Made by a program: the position numbers and the translations under genes. A model generated the notes under the pieces. That model searched no databases and had not been told where the DNA came from. It saw only the letters and a list, made by a program, of their open reading frames with translations. Shown piece after piece: positions 52,748 to 61,561 of a DNA stretch of 64,000 bases. Position 1 is the first letter of the stretch, and each line of letters starts with the position of its first letter. The stretch is taken from NCBI GenBank assembly GCA_965284645.1, contig OZ260106.1, positions 3,906,001 to 3,970,000 on the forward strand, in the 5' to 3' direction. This DNA is from JAIBAJ01 sp965284645. GTDB lineage: Bacteria > Bacteroidota > Bacteroidia > JAIBAJ01.

Positions 52748-54385
52748 TTATTTGACCCGAATCAATTTATTGTCCTCAAACTTGATGATGGAGCATGCCT
52801 TGTTTTCAAAGCCTTTATCCGGAGAATCCCTAAAAAATTCAAAACCTGTACTCATTCCCGCACCCGGTATTTGCCATAAGGTGGAATGGAAATTTTGTCC
52901 ACGGTTATTCAAGGCATTCAGATAATAATAGGTAATATCAAAGCCTAAGAAAGCCATTTGTCCGGGCTCCGATTGGTTCTTCTCCCTAAATTTGGAAATG
53001 AAATTCTTTACAGCTTTATCAGAATAGTCAACAAAATAGTTGGCAGGAAGATGAACATTGAGTTTGCTGAACAAATCGGCTTCGATGGTTTCAAAGTTTT
53101 TCCAAATGGCTTGCCCAAATACTGCCATTTTGAAATCAGACCGTTTGCCATCCAATTTTGGCAATAATTGACTAACCATTACCTGATCAGAGGAAAACAC
53201 CACCACTACATTTTGCTTTGTTCCACCAAGTAATCCACCTGAAATACCAGAAAAACCAGCCACTTTATAATCCACATCCTTCAAGGCATTCGTTTTATCA
53301 GGTAAAATGGATTTATACTTTGCCTTAAACGCTGCCAACAAATTTAATTCAAGGGGATGCTCGGTATGTACCAACAGCACATTGGCATCCTTAAATTTCG
53401 TAGCAATGTATTCGGCCATGGTTTCCACCTGGCTGGTATTGTTTGGAATTACTTTACTAACCAAGGGATTCCCGTTCAATATTTTACTGTTTTGAATCAT
53501 TGGCGATACAACCGGAATTTTCTTCTCTTTAGCAAAACGGGCCACGGTTTCGAAAGTGGAATTGTAAAATGGGCCAACAATTAAGTGAGACTGTTGAACT
53601 TCCTTCTTCTTGAGAATTTGTTTGGTTTGGGCGGAATCACTCACCACATCAAACACCGAAACATGGTAATGCAAGCCTCTACTCTTCAGACTATCAATAG
53701 CCATGATAGCCCCTTGGTAAAATTCAATAGCATTAACAGAGTTGGGATTTACTTTTAATGGTACAGAATCTTCGAACACATAATCCTTTAGGTAAAAGGG
53801 CAATAAAAAGGAAACGAAATTTACACTTGGAGCATCTGTAACGTCAACTGTTGAAATACTAGGGATTGATTTTCCAACCGTTGGATTTGCTTGTGTTGGA
53901 AATGTATTGGCGGTTCCTTCCATTGGAACTTTTAAAACCTGACCAACCTTTATTCCGGCCTCACTTTCCGGATTTAAGGATTTGAGCAACTCAGGGTTGG
54001 TATTGTATAGCTTGGAGATACTATATAGCGTTTCACCCTGAACAACGTTATGGTTAAGCACTCCATCTTCCTTGGAGGCAACTGAAGTTGTTGTTGTGTT
54101 TGCCTTCAAGCTAGGCTCAACAGGCACTTTCAATACTTGACCAATCTTAATACCATTTTCAACCACCTCCGGATTTTCGAAAGCCAATTCACTTATAGTA
54201 GTACCATAAGCTTTGGCTATTCCGAATAAGGTTTGTTTCTCTTCAACTTTATGAAAGTAATATTTTCGCCCGCCAACCAATTGAATTTCAGTCGACTTTT
54301 TTACTTCTGCGGTTTGAGAAATACTTAGTTGAGCCCAACAAATCAAGCTCAAAACCAGGGTAAATAAAGGTATAAATTTCTTCAT
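52748..54385 (-). CDS. Secreted LysM protein with a periplasmic-binding-protein-like domain
   Basis: 545 residues from the ATG at 54385 (signal peptide MKKFIPLFTLVLSLICWAQLSIS); an upstream TTG would add nine residues before the signal. Two LysM motifs follow (KYYFHKVEEKQTLFGIAKAYGTT and LNHNVVQGETLYSISKLYNT). From about residue 185 the rest resembles a type I periplasmic-binding fold, as in receptor-family ligand-binding proteins: GAIMAIDSLKSRGLHYHVSVFD, SHLIVGPFYNSTFETVARFA, and PGQMAFLGFDITYYYLNAL. It probably sits in the periplasm on peptidoglycan; the ligand is unknown. An LpoA-like activator of wall synthesis is one possibility. Confidence 0.82.
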   Translation of the reverse strand: MKKFIPLFTLVLSLICWAQLSISQTAEVKKSTEIQLVGGRKYYFHKVEEKQTLFGIAKAYGTTISELAFENPEVVENGIKIGQVLKVPVEPSLKANTTTTSVASKEDGVLNHNVVQGETLYSISKLYNTNPELLKSLNPESEAGIKVGQVLKVPMEGTANTFPTQANPTVGKSIPSISTVDVTDAPSVNFVSFLLPFYLKDYVFEDSVPLKVNPNSVNAIEFYQGAIMAIDSLKSRGLHYHVSVFDVVSDSAQTKQILKKKEVQQSHLIVGPFYNSTFETVARFAKEKKIPVVSPMIQNSKILNGNPLVSKVIPNNTSQVETMAEYIATKFKDANVLLVHTEHPLELNLLAAFKAKYKSILPDKTNALKDVDYKVAGFSGISGGLLGGTKQNVVVVFSSDQVMVSQLLPKLDGKRSDFKMAVFGQAIWKNFETIEADLFSKLNVHLPANYFVDYSDKAVKNFISKFREKNQSEPGQMAFLGFDITYYYLNALNNRGQNFHSTLWQIPGAGMSTGFEFFRDSPDKGFENKACSIIKFEDNKLIRVK

Positions 54386-54526
54386 TCGAAATTCTGCACG
54401 AAAATAGTGCAAAGGGCAATTGGGTAAACGAAAAAAAGAATAATATAGTTTGGAGTTCCGGGTTTGAAGTTTAGGGTTTGTAGTTTTTTATCAGACAAGC
54501 CTTAGTTTCTTGCAAATGCCCATTCA

Positions 54527-54676
54527 AAGCACCCCGGGAAGGGATAGCAGTGGAAAGCCCACAGGGATGCGCAGGCACGGAGCAGACCGAGGACTTGCAA
54601 CGAATAGCCCGACCCTGAGCCCTTGCACGAATGCTTTAATCAGGGTAGGAAGGTTTTGGGGCGAATGGGACCCGCC
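54527..54676 (+). repeat. Dispersed structured repeat family A, copy A5
   Basis: Bases 54527-54617 are identical to 61278-61368 (91 of 91 by eye). The 3' part keeps CCC and GCCC paired with GGGC and GGG around an internal loop, so the hairpin is weaker than in A1. Confidence 0.85.
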
Positions 54677-55005
54677 AAGGAATTAAAAATTATTAATTAA
54701 AAATTCTTACAAAATTTACAAATCCAATGCTTAGCGCTTAATTCAAGAATTTCAGTTTTATTTATAACGATTCTAAAAATAATTATTTTTGACAGGGACT
54801 CTTGAAGTTAATCTTTATTTTTATTCGTACCTAAATATGGTTGAGCAACCTGCAGGCAGAAGCGATTTTTAAGACTATTATTTTGCTACTGAAGTGCCAC
54901 AAAAATTATTAAAGGAAGACATCATGGTAAAACATACACAAAATGAATATGAAGATTTACGCTCTTTGTGATTCAATTTAGCAAAAAAAAGTTTCAATCA
55001 AATCA
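54677..55005. other. Intergenic stretch with decayed coding traces
   Basis: AT-rich. A plus-strand frame of about 32 codons (54864-54971, reading DYYFATEVPQKLLKEDIM) ends at TGA, and the same frame reopens for about 28 codons afterwards, overlapping the next gene's start. It looks like a gene remnant; I do not recognise it. Confidence 0.3.
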
Positions 55006-55833
55006 ATGATAAATCAATTAAACATGGGTTCAACTATTTATTTAAAAACCAAAGTTGAATTATCAAGCGTACTTCCAGTATATAGGGATCCTGTAAAAAT
55101 AGAAGAGGAGGGCATTTTGAAAGGATGGACAATGGAATCTGCAAAATCTTGGCATAAAGACTGGAATTTTGATTTCTATTATAGATCAAGATTTAAAAAC
55201 GAAACTGAATTTGGGCTAAAGTTTCTAGAATTTGCCAAAAATGCAAAGACTCTTCCTTTACTAATATTTTTCTTTATATCACTTAGTTCCTTTTCCCAAC
55301 AGCTTTTTCCAATCAATTTCAAACAACTCGATAAATTCAAGAAAGATAAGGTATATGGAGATAATATCAACATTCGATATAATAAAGACACTGTTTTAAG
55401 GTATCCAAAAGAATTTTATAAAATAATTAAATTCATTTCTGATTCTCTAGCAAAATGCAAAATATGTGAATATGTAACAATAGAACCTGTCCATGGTCAT
55501 GAGTTTGATTCATGTTACATTTTAGAGAGGAATTTAATTTTCAGTTATATTGAAAAATATAACTGGACAATAACCCAATACCTTAAAAAGATTGAAAAAA
55601 ATAAAGATGAAAATCCTGATGGGGTTACCTATGTTGAATATTTCAGAAACAATATTAAGGCTTGGGAAAATTACATTAAGAGTGAAAGACCTTTTTATAA
55701 TTCTGTGGAAGAAAGAATTATTTCCCACTCTTATGTCCATTTTGAAGTAATTCCGTATTTTGAAAAACTTTATTATGACAGGCTTTTATACCTAGTTCAA
55801 GTTCGGCGAAAACTAATGGAAGAATTTCCTTAA
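55006..55833 (+). CDS. Unknown protein with an internal signal-peptide-like segment
   Basis: 275 residues. Residues 1-79 are charged and look cytoplasmic (GILKGWTMESAKSWHKDWNF). Residues about 80-96 (KTLPLLIFFFISLSSFSQ) look exactly like the end of a Bacteroidota signal peptide, including the SFSQ cleavage region, but in mid-protein. Residues 97-275 are helical and charged with no recognised domain. No in-frame ATG lies just before the hydrophobic stretch. The simplest reading is an accidental fusion between a gene fragment and a former secreted-protein gene; alternatively it is a single-pass membrane protein. The base composition is AT-rich like the whole 54.7-61.1 kb region. Confidence 0.55.
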   Translation: MINQLNMGSTIYLKTKVELSSVLPVYRDPVKIEEEGILKGWTMESAKSWHKDWNFDFYYRSRFKNETEFGLKFLEFAKNAKTLPLLIFFFISLSSFSQQLFPINFKQLDKFKKDKVYGDNINIRYNKDTVLRYPKEFYKIIKFISDSLAKCKICEYVTIEPVHGHEFDSCYILERNLIFSYIEKYNWTITQYLKKIEKNKDENPDGVTYVEYFRNNIKAWENYIKSERPFYNSVEERIISHSYVHFEVIPYFEKLYYDRLLYLVQVRRKLMEEFP

Positions 55834-55903
55834 TTTGAAATATTATAGCTAAATTTAAAACCTTTTACGATTAGCTTCATTGCAAAAAAACGAAAACAAC
55901 ATA

Positions 55904-56824
55904 ATGATTAGCCTTTCATCGAAATTTAGTCTACTTTTTGTTTTAAGCTATGTAATTTACTTAAGTATTCAATTTTCAGCCTGCGAATTTAAGGACAAGG
56001 ACAACCAGACAAGAAGGGTTCAGGTAGTTAAAACGGATACAAGTTATGTTACAAGGGGTCGTATCATTGGTAGTATTGACACACTATACTATTACGATAC
56101 AATAATGATAAAGGATTACACAGCCTTAATGGGGACAAATCAATTTAAAGCAGTATTAGGGGATAAAAAGGACAAACCAATTACCAAATCAAACTCTTTA
56201 CAGCTTAAAAAATTTGTAGTAGAAAAGAATAAAATTTATAGTCATTTTCCGGGATTTAATTTAGAAACAATTTATGAAAAGCCTGTTCAAATCCAAAATA
56301 GCAAAATACTCATTCCAATATCAAAAAATGTATTAATGATATATGAAAGCAATCAAAATCCGGTAAACAGTAATGAATATAGTAAGTACACTTATATCGG
56401 ATACTTTCCCTGCATTGAATCTCATATACTAAAGTGTGTTGTTGAAGATGCTACTTACTATATTCTTTTAAATCACAAAGATGGATCTGAATATACATTT
56501 AATAACTTACCAAAAATTTCACCAAACTGCAATTATTTTTGTATCGAAGATGAAACAACAGAAAATAACGAGGGAAAGGGTACAGTTTTAAATATATACA
56601 GCCTGAGTAAAACCAAAGAAGGCTTGGTCATTTCAAATGTTTTAGATACTTTTTTAAACGGCTACTTTAACTTGAAAGCTTACTGGCAGAACGATAAAAT
56701 AATTTCATTGGAATATACCAGAACTTCATCTGATTGGGAAGAAAATTACAATTCCTATTATGAACTTAGTGATAAAAAAAAGGTATTTAAATCAAAAGCA
56801 ATAAAAATAAAAGAAGCAATCTAA
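55904..56824 (+). CDS. Putative lipoprotein of unknown function
   Basis: 306 residues from the ATG at 55904 (a TTG 24 bases upstream is less likely). The signal KFSLLFVLSYVIYLSIQFSACEF ends in a lipobox (FSAC, Cys about residue 26). A polar linker follows, then a beta-rich body without any domain I can name. AT-rich codon use. It ends 19 bases before the next gene; the two may be co-transcribed. Confidence 0.65.
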   Translation: MISLSSKFSLLFVLSYVIYLSIQFSACEFKDKDNQTRRVQVVKTDTSYVTRGRIIGSIDTLYYYDTIMIKDYTALMGTNQFKAVLGDKKDKPITKSNSLQLKKFVVEKNKIYSHFPGFNLETIYEKPVQIQNSKILIPISKNVLMIYESNQNPVNSNEYSKYTYIGYFPCIESHILKCVVEDATYYILLNHKDGSEYTFNNLPKISPNCNYFCIEDETTENNEGKGTVLNIYSLSKTKEGLVISNVLDTFLNGYFNLKAYWQNDKIISLEYTRTSSDWEENYNSYYELSDKKKVFKSKAIKIKEAI

Positions 56825-56843
56825 AAAATATTAACTCAATAGA

Positions 56844-57710
56844 ATGAAAAAAAAACTGACCATATTGTTTGTTTTTTGTTTTACCATATCTGTTGCACAA
56901 AGAAATGGAAATAGTAAAATCACAATGCAACAAGTAGATTCATTAATTAACACTGAGAAAATTATTTCAACATTGGATTCAGTGATTGAGTATGAGCAAA
57001 GCCAAAATTCAATAGGGATAGATTTATCAGAAAGTCATAAAAAATACATATTTATAAGCATATATCCTTTGGAACTGAGGGATATTTACATAGGGGATTT
57101 TATCAGTTCGTTCGATTTTGGAGATTATGAAAAAGATTATACCTGTTTTTTTAGAACATCTGTTTCATTTATAAATTGTTTAGTTTGCTATGAACATCAA
57201 AATGAGTATGATCGCCGAATGAATTTAATACCCGAACTTACCAAAATAACTGATATTCATTACAAATATTATTATCGAGATATTTTAGCTGAATTTTATA
57301 TCCAAAATGCTGAGATAAACTATAGAGACACTACCAATAAAAGAGATGCTTTGAATTTGTTGTACGAAAGACATAAAACCATTATACCTAAAATTCTTGA
57401 CATACAAAACCTATATGCTGAAACTGATACTAACAGTCATTTATATAATCCATTGACATCGCGAACCTACATCACGGAAAAAGGAAAATATTTTAATTTT
57501 CCAATGCAATTTCTGAGTATTGATGCAAGTAATAATTACAATGACAAGATTGGATTTAATAAATATTCTTATCATCAAGCATTAACATTATCTAATAATC
57601 CTGCTTTCTATAACCCATATTTTGAACAAATAAACAAAAAGGATGATTTTGTGAGTCATCCATCATTTTTTGCACTTTATGTTAACTATTCACTTCCTAG
57701 CAAAAAATAA
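56844..57710 (+). CDS. Secreted protein of unknown function
   Basis: 288 residues. Signal peptide MKKKLTILFVFCFTISVAQ. The mature part is charged and mostly helical, with several Tyr-rich stretches (HYKYYYRDILAEFYIQNAEINYRD). No motif recognised. AT-rich, in the island described in the findings. Confidence 0.65.
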   Translation: MKKKLTILFVFCFTISVAQRNGNSKITMQQVDSLINTEKIISTLDSVIEYEQSQNSIGIDLSESHKKYIFISIYPLELRDIYIGDFISSFDFGDYEKDYTCFFRTSVSFINCLVCYEHQNEYDRRMNLIPELTKITDIHYKYYYRDILAEFYIQNAEINYRDTTNKRDALNLLYERHKTIIPKILDIQNLYAETDTNSHLYNPLTSRTYITEKGKYFNFPMQFLSIDASNNYNDKIGFNKYSYHQALTLSNNPAFYNPYFEQINKKDDFVSHPSFFALYVNYSLPSKK

Positions 57711-58046
57711 ACAAATGAAATGAAGGTTTATTTTGCGATATACAATCTGTTCCTCTGATTGCGACCAACATAACTATTCCAATTTTGAACATAGTGAAAT
57801 AAAAAGACAATCTCATTCCAAACTTAACAAACAATAGAATTTCAATGTTACTATACAGGTTTATAAATAACCAATTTTTCACTACTTTTACTTACAAAGA
57901 GAAAACTACTAGCAACAGCACGTCATTTGGTTTAACAGATTCCAAAAATCCTAATTTTATTAGAAAATTGGGAAATAAATCAAGAGTAGAATAAAAAGAA
58001 TAACTTATCAATGCCGCAAAAATAGAAACCAAAAAATACTTTTTCT
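57711..58046. other. AT-rich intergenic stretch
   Basis: Short open stretches in all frames are broken by stops, and I see no repeat copy, hairpin or promoter consensus. It may be decayed coding sequence. Confidence 0.4.
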
Positions 58047-58852
58047 ATGAATAAGCTTTTATGAATAATCCTATCCCTTATCTGTCTTATAGTAAAGGCC
58101 CAAAATGGAAGTGAAAGTAATATTATAAAAGAATTTCTTTATTTTGAAGATATGAGTATTAAGGATTTACATTTAAAGTCACTTTAAGAAAGAGGATATA
58201 ACTCTGAAGAACAATTGAAAAATAAAAATAGAGAAGATTACTTTGGTGAAATTGAAAAATTTATCTATCAACAAAATGAAAAATTAAATATAAAAAAAAA
58301 ATATTAAAAAATTTAACTAACAACTACAAATCTGACTCCTTGATAATCGAAATGTATTACAAGGATTATGGCAAATATTTATTAGGCAAAGGTTACCAAT
58401 ATCATTCTAACACACCAGACAATTACACTTACTTTACTCTATTAATTCCAAATAAAACAAATTTATCAATTGAAAATTATAATGATTTTTTTAGCATAAA
58501 TAGAATAATATACAGCTTATTAAAACAGACAAACCACAACAACTTAAATACATTAATAAATTTAAATAACAATAAAATAGAATTACTTAAAGGACTCACT
58601 GAAGTTATTTATGAATACCCATTTGATGGCACTGCACCATTTTATTATGGGATTTACACCTTTGGAGAAGAAACTTTTTTTACAAATTTTTGTGAGGAAT
58701 ACTTTGTTGATGAATCCCCCATAATAACACAAATTTCTTTAGGAAAAGAATGGAAAGGATTTATAGAAGACGGAGAATTTATAGAATCTTTAACCCATAA
58801 TCATAAAGAATCATTAAAAAAAATAATGATAGGTTTCATATTTAAAATGTAA
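58047..58852 (+). pseudogene. Decayed secreted-protein gene (two stops and one frameshift)
   Basis: From ATG at 58047 the frame reads MNKLL, a TGA, then IILSLICLIVKAQNGSESN, a signal peptide ending in a typical AQ site. It continues to a TAA after LHLKSL, then ERGYNSEEQLKNKNREDYFG to a run of ten A residues near 58300. From there the protein continues in the -1 frame (ILKNLTNNYKSDSLIIEMYYKDYG) to 58852. The last 170 codons, from a TTG at 58340, remain an intact open frame of unknown function that could still be expressed. No family recognised. Loss of one A in the run would explain the frameshift. Confidence 0.65.
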
Positions 58853-59021
58853 ATTATTAAGTTTCAGTAAATAAAGACAGAAAATGGAAAGCCAGGCTAA
58901 TACTTTTTAATTCTTGGTAAATCTTTAAAAACTAATTTAAAAAAATGAAATAAAAAAAGAACCTAAATTCACATAGGTTTCGCAATAAATTTTGCAAAAA
59001 ATAGAATAAATATCTTATATA

Positions 59022-59915
59022 ATGCTTAGATTTTACACTTGTCTTTTGTTCTGTTTAATTACAGCATGCGGATATGAAAAGACCGCCAATTCATCTATTC
59101 AAAAGATTAACGAAAATTCCAGAAATATAGAACTAGATGAAAAAAATCCAATAAGTTATTCAGATTCATTGTATCTTGATTATGACAACATTAAAGACCT
59201 TCTAATTATAAAAAATGACTCCGGCAAAATCGCCTTAAGTTCAACTGGAAAAATATATACTTTTTATACATTATCAGGAGAAATTTACGAAGCAGAAAAC
59301 AATAAAAAGGGCTATTTTAAAATTATAGAAGGAGGAGGTGTAAGGAATGATAATGGTGATTTTTTATTTTATAAATATGATTCCATTGTTTCTGATTGGT
59401 TCCTAATAATGTCCTACTTCTACACTGATGGTGAATTATATAATGAGCCTTCCCAATTCGATTTTACATTTTACAACCACTTGAATAGCATAGCATTAAT
59501 TAACAATAAAAATAAGTGCAAGGACACTTCGATTTTCAATAAAGACATAGTTACCGCAGATAAAGTATATGATAAATTAGCCAAAAATCATATGAAATTA
59601 TCTCTGGAATATTTTGCTTTTCAGCTGGAATTAACACCAGTTAATAATACTAACATAGAGATTTACTATAATATATCTTATGATCTTAATAAAACAGGAA
59701 GTAAATATCAAGCTTTATATATTCTAAATCAAATCATGACAAAAGCTCCAAATTATTCAAAAGCATTTTTACTTGCAGGAGATATATATTGGGATGTTAA
59801 AAATGAAGAAGCCTGTAAGAAATACTATACTAAATATCTATCGTTATCTGAATCTTCAAAAAAGAAAATTCCAAATCGAATTAAAGAAAGATTAAATAGC
59901 TTTAGTGAAAAATAA
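59022..59915 (+). CDS. Putative lipoprotein with a C-terminal TPR-like region
   Basis: 297 residues. Lipoprotein signal MLRFYTCLLFCLITACGYE (Cys about residue 16). The central part has short beta-strand repeats (GKIYTFYTLSGEIYEAENNKKGYFKI). Residues about 215-297 have two TPR-like units (IYYNISYDLNKTGSKYQALYIL, AFLLAGDIYWDVKNEEACKKYY). The function is unknown. AT-rich like its neighbours and separated from them by long AT-rich gaps, so it is probably transcribed alone. Confidence 0.65.
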   Translation: MLRFYTCLLFCLITACGYEKTANSSIQKINENSRNIELDEKNPISYSDSLYLDYDNIKDLLIIKNDSGKIALSSTGKIYTFYTLSGEIYEAENNKKGYFKIIEGGGVRNDNGDFLFYKYDSIVSDWFLIMSYFYTDGELYNEPSQFDFTFYNHLNSIALINNKNKCKDTSIFNKDIVTADKVYDKLAKNHMKLSLEYFAFQLELTPVNNTNIEIYYNISYDLNKTGSKYQALYILNQIMTKAPNYSKAFLLAGDIYWDVKNEEACKKYYTKYLSLSESSKKKIPNRIKERLNSFSEK

Positions 59916-60300
59916 TTAAAACTAAATATTTAAATTAAAAAAATAAGCAACAACACACTGTCCTCTCTTTTAATTGCCATTTCTTAGCCACTTTTTTCAT
60001 AAAAAAAACACATCTAGCTCCAACCATGCTGGTAACTAACAATTTAGAAATATTAAATTACGAAAGTTTATGCCTGATGAAAAGTGAAGATGAAATTATG
60101 GGGTAAAGTTGGGAAGAGTTGGATAAGGCATAAAACCATCGTTTTATAACAAAACAATTTATGATCAGAATAATAATACGTTCTATAATTTAACTTGAAA
60201 GGTTTATAAATAATTTCATTAAATATATTTATATCTACAATAAACCACAACTAAACCTGAAAGAAAAATCTTGTTGAAAATATTAAAAAATTATTTAAAT
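59916..60300. other. AT-rich intergenic stretch
   Basis: No repeat copy or promoter consensus seen. One 26-codon frame (60026-60106) ends in EDEIMG and a stop; it is discussed among the rejected items. Confidence 0.4.
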
Positions 60301-61083
60301 ATGATTCCCAATGTATTCAATTACAAAATAATCCTGGTACTCTACTTTGGAACTATCCTATGGGGATGTGGGAATAATTCTGATCACATGTATGAAAAGG
60401 CGAATAACAAATCAGAGGTTAAAAAAAATGATTCTATACTTCAACCATCAACTAAAAATATAAATAAAAATTTCCTTTTACAGAAAGAAGAAATCCCAAA
60501 CTATGGAGAAGTAAAACCTGGAAATAGATGCGAACTCCCTGAAATCAAACTACCTATAAATTTTTCATTTAATTTAAATTCAAAGCCTCATTCTATTGAC
60601 AGTTCACTTATAAAATATAATTTTAAAAGAGTAAAGTCCTGTACGGAATACTTATTTTCTCAAAAAACAGAAGACTTTCTTGAAAAATCTTTGCTTGGTT
60701 ATGCCTACACTCCTCTGGAGGAAAAAATTAATGCCTCTCCATTTGGAATTATTAGCTCTTTTAAACCTTACACAATCGTTGCATTTGGCTATGATTATGC
60801 TGGCGAACTAATAAATCAACGAATTGAACTACAAGTTTTCAAAGATAAAAACCACCTGACCGATAAGCTAATTGTTGCAGATTTTGGGATAGGTGAATGT
60901 ACTATAATTCGTCAATTTAGTTTTAATTCCAATGGACAATTGAACATAGAAATAAATTCCGGTTGTTATGACATAGAAAATGATACATTGGCAGAAAATT
61001 ACAAATATGAATTAGTTTTTCAATTTAATACTAAAACAGGAAAATTTGACAAACAACAATACCGATGCACTAAAGTAAAGTAA
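60301..61083 (+). CDS. Putative lipoprotein of unknown function
   Basis: 260 residues from the ATG at 60301 (a TTG 30 bases upstream is possible). The signal IILVLYFGTILWGCGNNSD ends in a lipobox with Cys about residue 22. A Lys/Asn-rich linker of about 50 residues follows, then a compact domain with four Cys (NRCELPEIKLP, VKSCTEYLF, GIGECTIIRQF, NSGCYDIEND) that could form disulfides in the periplasm. No family recognised. Last gene of the AT-rich island. Confidence 0.65.
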   Translation: MIPNVFNYKIILVLYFGTILWGCGNNSDHMYEKANNKSEVKKNDSILQPSTKNINKNFLLQKEEIPNYGEVKPGNRCELPEIKLPINFSFNLNSKPHSIDSSLIKYNFKRVKSCTEYLFSQKTEDFLEKSLLGYAYTPLEEKINASPFGIISSFKPYTIVAFGYDYAGELINQRIELQVFKDKNHLTDKLIVADFGIGECTIIRQFSFNSNGQLNIEINSGCYDIENDTLAENYKYELVFQFNTKTGKFDKQQYRCTKVK

Positions 61084-61277
61084 TGCGATTAAGCAATTTA
61101 AAAACAACTTAATTAAAGAATGTCAACTTTTGAATGGCACTAATAATGGGGAACTGGCAGAATCTTCCATTTCAAATTCGTACTTTTAAATCCAAAAATA
61201 AACTTACACCATTTCCTAATTTTAGCCGCATTTCTTCAAGAGTATTTAGGTATGCAAATACTTGCAGCCCCCTTTCG

Positions 61278-61376
61278 AAGCACCCCGGGAAGGGATAGCA
61301 GTGGAAAGCCCACAGGGATGCGCAGGCACGGAGCAGACCGAGGACTTGCAACGAATAGCCCGACCCTGGCCCCGCC
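61278..61376 (+). repeat. Dispersed structured repeat family A, copy A6 (hairpin deleted)
   Basis: Its first 91 bases are identical to those of A5. The terminal hairpin is missing: the shared stretch ends in GACCCTG and goes straight to GCCCCGCC. About 50 bases seem to have been lost. Confidence 0.85.
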
Positions 61377-61541
61377 AAAATTGAAAGGAAAAACTAAAAT
61401 TGTTCACTGCAGCCTATTTAGAGGAGCCAGGGACACGCCCAAATCCTAAAAACAAGTATCCCATAAAGTTTAAAGCTACATTGCTTACATTAAATTTTTA
61501 ACAATTCCTTACCTTAAAATTCGGCTGTATTTCATTTTTTC

Positions 61542-61549
61542 TATCTTTG
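61542..61549 (+). promoter_or_regulatory. Candidate -7 box for the siaC-like gene
   Basis: TATCTTTG matches TAnnTTTG and ends 12 bases before the preferred ATG at 61562. It argues against a TTG start at 61547, which would lie inside it. Confidence 0.45.
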
Positions 61550-61561
61550 TCGAATTACCCC

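Noticed and set aside
58047..58300. TGA read as an amino acid in the decayed gene
   Set aside because: TGA ends many intact genes in the window, a TAA also interrupts the same frame, and the frame is further broken at the A run. Decay is the better reading.
60026..60106. Possible bacteriocin-type leader peptide (26 codons ending EDEIMG)
   Set aside because: It has some likeness to a double-glycine leader but lacks GG and any core peptide, and no processing or export gene is adjacent.
20132..61376. Repeats as a CRISPR array or integron attC sites
   Set aside because: Copies are far apart, in both orientations and without regular spacers. The ends lack the attC core-site form and there is no integrase or cas gene.
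61252..61449. 65-codon frame across repeat copy A6, and similar frames across A2/A3 (35605-35994) and A7
   Set aside because: The translated sequence only reflects the conserved repeat DNA, appears in different frames in different copies, and has no start signal. I treat them as non-coding.
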